Positions 55,224 through 59,205 of a stretch of DNA of 59,205 bases are shown here, piece after piece. The stretch is taken from positions 1 through 59,205 of the forward strand of contig CALUJC010000019.1 in NCBI GenBank assembly GCA_944320865.1, written 5' to 3'. Origin of the DNA: an uncultured Bacteroides sp. (lineage in GTDB: Bacteria; Bacteroidota; Bacteroidia; Bacteroidales; Bacteroidaceae). Within the stretch, counting starts at the first letter, position 1; every line of letters begins with the position of its first letter. Below the pieces are notes generated by a model that made no database searches, had not been told where the DNA came from, and saw only the letters and a list, made by a program, of their open reading frames with translations. The position numbers and the translations under genes were made by a program.

Positions 55224-57062
55224 ATGAAAAGAAAATACATGATACCCGTAATGGCATCGCTGTTGGCAATGGGCGCATGCGATTACAACGAAGACAACTT
55301 TGAAGGCTTCGAAGACCTGGGTCGTCCCACCAACGTGCAGAGAGTAAACTACACGCTGACCGATGCCGACTATGAAGCTATGGATGCCAATGTAAAGGCC
55401 AACAAATACTTCACCTCGACGGACGAAGCAGATGCCAACATCCCCGCATGGCTGGCCGACAAATACTTCACTGCCGACCAAGGCTTTTCAGCCAACATCA
55501 CTTACCGCATCAGGAAGCCGAACAGCCACGATGTCGACGTCCCCTACCTAACGCTGACCGATGACGACTACAACATTGTGCACGGCGAAGGCTACTATGC
55601 CCCCTACCTGAATGCCGGCACCGAGGGCAAGATGTACCGCATCTTGAACGAAAAGATGCCCGATGCCGGAATAGGCGCTTACGCCTTCATAGAATACCAG
55701 TACAATGAGAACGGCGTGCCCCAGCAGATGGATGCCCCCGTATGGCAATACAACTTCGAGGACCTGGAAGAGGGCGAACTCAAGTCGCTGGACGGATGGT
55801 TCATCCAAGCCAGCGGGACAAACTGGGAAGTAGCAGAGTACAGCAAGAACAAGTATGCCCAGTTCTCCGCCTACGACGCTGAGGCCGAGGCCGAAGCTTG
55901 GCTGGTAACTCCCGCCATCAGCATCGAGGATGCCAATAAGAAGCTGGGTTGGGACGTGACCGTAGGCCACTGGAATGCCGACTGCCTCACGGTGTACATC
56001 GTGGAGGACTTTGACGGCGAGGACATTGAAAGTGCCACCAAGACCGACGTGACTGCCCAATTCGACATTCCCCAATCGCCTACCAGCGGATACGGCACGA
56101 TGGCTTCGGCTGGAGTGCTGTCGCTGGCCGACTACAGCGGAAAGTCCATCCGCGTAGCCTTCCACTACGTGGGCAACAAGCAAGGCAACGCCACCACCAC
56201 CTACCAGGTGGACAACATCGTGGTGGGCAACGACATCCCCACCCCGGTCAACACCGAGCTGCGCTTCGTCATGTATGAGAAGAACAGCCGTGGCTGGTAT
56301 GAGTTCGAGAACTCCGCCGAGGCTATGGCCATTCCGTACAGCGAATATGCCGACATGGGCGCCGCAGCCGGCGACATGGCGTTCAGCTCCAGCGTGAAGG
56401 CCGAAGCCTACATTCCCAACTATCTGCTGAAGAACGTGGACTATCCGCTGGGTGGCGACACCTGCACCGTCGTCTACCGCTACTACGCCGGCAGCGGCGA
56501 GTACACGGCCAATGCCGACCAGTACGTCTACAACGACACCACCAACGTATGGCAATACACGGACAACATCTACCTGGAGACCCGTCCCTACGCCTTCAAC
56601 GGCTCGGAGTGGGTTTACTCGCCCAGCGTGACCATCGACCTGCCCGCAGGCAAGAACAATGCTGAGGTATCGGCCTTCTACCAGGCCATCACCGACTGGG
56701 TAATAGCCAACCACCCGGAATACGTCACCAGCTATAAGAACAACGACTACTACTACGGCGGTTCGGCCTACCAGAACAACTTTGACTTCCGCGTAGCCAA
56801 ATGGAGGGAGCAGGGTACTTACGACGACCTTTCTGATGCAGAAATCGAAGCCCTGATGTGGGAGCGCCTGCCCGAGTCCTTCCCGCACGCGCTGGAGGTG
56901 CTCTATGCCGATGCCGACTTGGCTGAGAACGGCGTGCCCGTCATCTACACCATCAACTTCGTCATCTACGACGGCTCCAACACCAACTGGACCATCCAGT
57001 ACGAAGTGACGGGCAAGGGACAGTTTGAGTACGTAGAAGACTCGCTGCAGCAAGTGCAATAA
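55224..57062 (+). CDS. Surface lipoprotein with choice-of-anchor J domain
   Basis: 612 residues with a lipoprotein signal (ending MGAC). A jelly-roll choice-of-anchor J-like domain spans about residues 170-335: YNFEDLEEGELKSLDGWF, ISIEDANKKLGWDVTVGHW, IRVAFHYVGNKQGNATTTYQVDNIVV. Other parts are repeated beta-rich segments (YYAGSGEYTANADQYVY and similar). It is not a SusD homologue by sequence. It follows the receptor by 19 bp and probably caps or feeds it. A terminator follows. Confidence 0.82.
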   Translation: MKRKYMIPVMASLLAMGACDYNEDNFEGFEDLGRPTNVQRVNYTLTDADYEAMDANVKANKYFTSTDEADANIPAWLADKYFTADQGFSANITYRIRKPNSHDVDVPYLTLTDDDYNIVHGEGYYAPYLNAGTEGKMYRILNEKMPDAGIGAYAFIEYQYNENGVPQQMDAPVWQYNFEDLEEGELKSLDGWFIQASGTNWEVAEYSKNKYAQFSAYDAEAEAEAWLVTPAISIEDANKKLGWDVTVGHWNADCLTVYIVEDFDGEDIESATKTDVTAQFDIPQSPTSGYGTMASAGVLSLADYSGKSIRVAFHYVGNKQGNATTTYQVDNIVVGNDIPTPVNTELRFVMYEKNSRGWYEFENSAEAMAIPYSEYADMGAAAGDMAFSSSVKAEAYIPNYLLKNVDYPLGGDTCTVVYRYYAGSGEYTANADQYVYNDTTNVWQYTDNIYLETRPYAFNGSEWVYSPSVTIDLPAGKNNAEVSAFYQAITDWVIANHPEYVTSYKNNDYYYGGSAYQNNFDFRVAKWREQGTYDDLSDAEIEALMWERLPESFPHALEVLYADADLAENGVPVIYTINFVIYDGSNTNWTIQYEVTGKGQFEYVEDSLQQVQ

Positions 57063-57088
57063 CCCCCGCCCGGCTGCGGAAACGAAAC

Positions 57089-57129
57089 AGGGTGCGCTTC
57101 CCCACGAGGGGGGCGCACCCTATTTTTTA
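57089..57129 (+). terminator. Terminator of the TonB receptor operon
   Basis: agggtgcgc (57089-57097) pairs with gcgcaccct (57113-57121), with an extra G/C inner stem, followed by attttttat. Confidence 0.85.
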
Positions 57130-57279
57130 TGCGAAGGTCCATCGCCCGACTATGCGAGGGTCCATCGCCCGAGTATGCGAGGGCCTATCACCCGAATAGG
57201 TGGTGGTCTGCCACCCGAGTAGGTGGTGGTCTGCCACTCGAGTAGGTGGTGGTCTGCCACCCGGGTAGGTGGCGATGTC
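57128..57279. repeat. 23-bp tandem array, six units in two subfamilies
   Basis: Six contiguous 23-bp units (57128, 57151, 57174, 57197, 57220, 57243) plus a partial one (57266) run up to the ettA stop codon. Units 1-3 have the core gcgagggtccatcgc, and units 4-6 the core ggtggtggtctgccacc. All keep the same end (cccga). Each unit can fold: positions 4-7 pair with 15-18, and the two subfamilies differ at both partners of two base pairs. Confidence 0.85.
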
Positions 57280-58975
57280 AGTCTTCCATCAGCTTGCGGT
57301 AACGCACGCGTTTGGGCTCCTCGCGGCCCAGGCGCTTCAGCTTGTTCTCCTCATACTCGGAGTAGGAGCCTTGGAAGAAGAACACGTTCGAGTCGCCCTC
57401 GAAGGCCAGGATGTGCGTGCAGATGCGGTCGAGGAACCAGCGGTCGTGGCTGATGACGACGGCGCACCCGGCAAAGTCCTCCAAGCCCTCCTCCAGGGCA
57501 CGCAGGGTGTTCACGTCGATGTCGTTGGTGGGCTCGTCAAGCAGAAGCACGTTGCCCTCCTCTTTCAAAGCCATGGCCAGGTGCAGGCGGTTGCGCTCGC
57601 CGCCGGAGAGGACGCCGCACTTCTTCTCCTGGTCGGCCCCGGAGAAGTTGAAGCGGCTCAGATAGGCTCGCGCATTGATGTCGCGCCCCCCCATGCGGAT
57701 AAGTTCGCTGCCGCCGGAGATGACTTGATAGACGGTCTTCTCGGGGTCGATGTCCTTGTGCTGCTGGTCCACATAGGCCAGCTTCACCGTCTCGCCCACT
57801 TCAAACTCGCCCCGGTCGGGCTTCTCCAGCCCCATGATGAGACGGAACAGCGTGGTCTTGCCGGCACCGTTGGGTCCGATGATGCCCACGATGCCATTGG
57901 GCGGAAGCATGAAGTTGAGGTCGTCAAACAAGAGCTTGTCGCCATACGCCTTGGCCACGTGCTTGGCTTCGATGACCTTGTTGCCCAGGCGCGGGCCGTT
58001 GGGGATGAAGATTTCCAGCTTCTCCTCCTTCTCCTTCACATCCTCGTTCAAGAGCTTGTCATAAGAGTTCAAGCGCGCTTTCCCCTTAGCCTGGCGGGCT
58101 TTGGGCGCCATACGCACCCACTCCAGCTCGCGCTCCAGCGTCTTGCGGCGCTTGCTGGCCACTTTTTCTTCCATCTCCATGCGCTTGGTCTTCTGCTCCA
58201 ACCAACTGGAATAATTGCCCTTCCAAGGTATACCTTCACCACGGTCAAGCTCGAGAATCCACCCGGCTACATGGTCAAGGAAATATCGGTCGTGGGTCAC
58301 GGCAATCACCGTACCCTCGTATTGCTGCAAGTGTTGCTCCAGCCAGTCGATGGACTCGGCATCAAGGTGGTTGGTCGGTTCGTCCAGCAAGAGCACGTCG
58401 GGCTTCTGAAGCAAAAGGCGGCACAAAGCCACGCGGCGGCGTTCACCTCCAGAAAGATGTTGCACCGACTGGTCTTCGGGCGGACAACGCAATGCATCCA
58501 TGGCACGCTCCAGACGACTATCCAGATTCCAGGCATCGGTAGCATCTATAATATCTTGAAGCTCCGCCTGGCGGGCAAAAAGCTTGTCCATCTTCTCCGC
58601 ATCCTCATAATATTCAGGCAACCCGAACTTCTGGTTGATGTCTTCATACTCGGCAAGGGCATCCACAATGGGCTGCACCCCCTCCATCACTATTTCCTTC
58701 ACTGTTTTTGTAGGGTCAAGATAAGGCTCCTGTGCCAGATACCCTACCGTATAGCCCGGCGAGAACACCACTTCACCCTGGTAGGACTGGTCAAGCCCGG
58801 CTATGATTTTCAGCAAAGTGGACTTACCTGAACCATTCAGGCCGATAATGCCAATCTTAGCCCCATAAAAAAAGGAAAGATAAATGTTCTTCAAAACCTG
58901 CTTGTTATTTTGCTGAATCGTTTTGTTCAGCCCAACCATCGAAAAGATAATTTTCTTATCGTCTACTGTTGCCAT
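57278..58975 (-). CDS. ettA: Energy-dependent translational throttle protein EttA (ABC-F)
   Basis: 565-residue ABC-F ATPase with two ATP-binding domains. Domain 1 has GLNGSGKSTLLKIIAGL and LSGGERRRVALCRLLLQKPD with DEPTNHLD; domain 2 has GPNGAGKTTLFRLIMG and LSGGERNRLHLAMALKEEG with DEPTNDID. The linker includes the EttA-type basic stretch (KRMEMEEKVASKRRKTLERELEWV). It binds the ribosomal E site and regulates elongation. The start MATVDDKKIIFSMVGLNK at 58975 is used. A longer frame runs through the promoter. Confidence 0.94.
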   Translation of the reverse strand: MATVDDKKIIFSMVGLNKTIQQNNKQVLKNIYLSFFYGAKIGIIGLNGSGKSTLLKIIAGLDQSYQGEVVFSPGYTVGYLAQEPYLDPTKTVKEIVMEGVQPIVDALAEYEDINQKFGLPEYYEDAEKMDKLFARQAELQDIIDATDAWNLDSRLERAMDALRCPPEDQSVQHLSGGERRRVALCRLLLQKPDVLLLDEPTNHLDAESIDWLEQHLQQYEGTVIAVTHDRYFLDHVAGWILELDRGEGIPWKGNYSSWLEQKTKRMEMEEKVASKRRKTLERELEWVRMAPKARQAKGKARLNSYDKLLNEDVKEKEEKLEIFIPNGPRLGNKVIEAKHVAKAYGDKLLFDDLNFMLPPNGIVGIIGPNGAGKTTLFRLIMGLEKPDRGEFEVGETVKLAYVDQQHKDIDPEKTVYQVISGGSELIRMGGRDINARAYLSRFNFSGADQEKKCGVLSGGERNRLHLAMALKEEGNVLLLDEPTNDIDVNTLRALEEGLEDFAGCAVVISHDRWFLDRICTHILAFEGDSNVFFFQGSYSEYEENKLKRLGREEPKRVRYRKLMED

Positions 58976-59009
58976 AATGAATATAAAAGAGTGAATACTA
59001 ATCAATCCC

Positions 59010-59035
59010 GACGGGATAACCCGTCTGCAAAGATA
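59010..59035 (-). promoter_or_regulatory. ettA promoter -7 element with leader hairpin
   Basis: On the minus strand TATCTTTG is at 59035-59028. Immediately downstream, gacggg (59025-59020) and cccgtc (59015-59010) form a perfect 6-bp stem that would stand at the very 5' end of the transcript, about 35 bp before the start codon. Confidence 0.55.
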
Positions 59036-59052
59036 AGAAAAAAAGACTGATA

Positions 59053-59084
59053 TTTGCATCTTCCGAAAAAACTCTTTATCTTTG
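59053..59084 (+). promoter_or_regulatory. tRNA-Lys promoter
   Basis: TTTG at 59053-59056 and TATCTTTG at 59077-59084, 20 bp apart, an ideal -33/-7 pair. The tRNA begins 27 bp later. It fires away from the ettA promoter. Confidence 0.75.
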
Positions 59085-59111
59085 CACCCGCTTAACGGCA
59101 AAAACAGGTCA

Positions 59112-59184
59112 GATTCGCTAGCTCAGCAGGTAGAGCACAACACTTTTAATGTTGGGGTCTTGGGTTCGAGCCCCAAGCGGATCA
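59112..59184 (+). tRNA. tRNA-Lys(UUU)
   Basis: A complete 73-nt cloverleaf: acceptor gattcgc/gcggatc with one G-U, D-arm gctc-agcaggta-gagc, anticodon stem caaca/tgttg with loop cttttaa (anticodon TTT), T-arm ttggg-ttcgagc-cccaa, and discriminator A. CCA is not encoded, as the DNA continues ctg. Confidence 0.95.
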
Positions 59185-59205
59185 CTGAGGAGAAAAGACA
59201 AGCTC

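Noticed and set aside
55548-57059. 503-codon open frame antisense to the surface lipoprotein gene
   Set aside because: It is a shadow produced by biased codon use. The translation is low-complexity (V/G/H-rich) with no motifs, while the plus-strand gene has a signal peptide and domains.
55224-57062. SusD homologue
   Set aside because: No SusD-type TPR helices or RagB/SusD motifs; the chain is beta-rich with a choice-of-anchor J domain.
57128-57279. CRISPR-like repeats
   Set aside because: The units are contiguous with no spacers, and no cas genes are present; the same holds for the other arrays.
57269-58831. 520-codon open frame antisense to ettA
   Set aside because: The minus strand carries both Walker A motifs, signatures and linkers of ABC-F; the plus-strand reading has no recognisable feature.

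Overview
The window looks like chromosomal DNA from a Bacteroidales bacterium of the Bacteroides/Phocaeicola type. The evidence is repeated -7 elements of the TAnnTTTG type (often TATCTTTG) in place of -10 boxes, several lipoproteins, a TonB-dependent receptor with a carboxypeptidase-regulatory-like N-terminal domain, Bacteroidales-typical domains (DUF4270, DUF4907, DUF4924, DUF3298), a long single-chain PurL, and a sodium-pumping methylmalonyl-CoA decarboxylase operon used to make propionate. The species cannot be named from sequence alone.

Layout. 1-1.7 kb: a decayed tyrosine recombinase, a secreted MORN-repeat protein and a MITE-like element lying 7 bp from that gene's start codon. 1.7-8.2 kb: lipB, a DUF3298 lipoprotein, rsmG, an MBL-fold hydrolase, gcvP and yigZ. 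8.3-10.9 kb: a DUF1349 protein and glycerate kinase firing apart from a palindromic promoter, then a flavodoxin-fold oxidoreductase. 10.9-14.5 kb: serine operon serC-serA-(small membrane protein)-DUF1015. 14.8-18.7 kb: a DbpA-like helicase, yqgE and recR with a membrane protein and a GNAT. 18.8-23.7 kb: an orphan LytTR regulator with a degenerate receiver, next to a divergent envelope locus (beta-barrel protein, frameshifted DUF4270 lipoprotein, kelch lipoprotein, DUF4907 lipoprotein). 24.3-28.9 kb: mce-mmdA-(lamin-tail/OadG fusion)-biotin carrier-mmdB. 29-31.4 kb: a GH84 glycosidase and a small lipoprotein. 31.4-41 kb: purL, LysE-type exporter, DUF4924, rfbD, prfC, an AraC regulator and a CPBP protease. 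41-49 kb: folD, ffh, a phosphohexomutase, a C69 dipeptidase and an M23 peptidase. 49.2-57 kb: ppk1-ppx, then a TonB receptor/surface lipoprotein pair. 57.3-59.2 kb: ettA and a divergent tRNA-Lys(UUU).

Most genes are core housekeeping (one-carbon and serine metabolism, translation, protein targeting, polyphosphate, purine synthesis). The least explained parts are the envelope locus at 19.6-23.7 kb with its likely regulator, and a recurring class of intergenic arrays. These arrays have unrelated sequences but always repeat with a period of 11, 22 or 23 bp, and many units carry an internal dyad. In the array at 57.1 kb the two arms change together so that pairing is kept. This is the strongest candidate here for an undescribed element.
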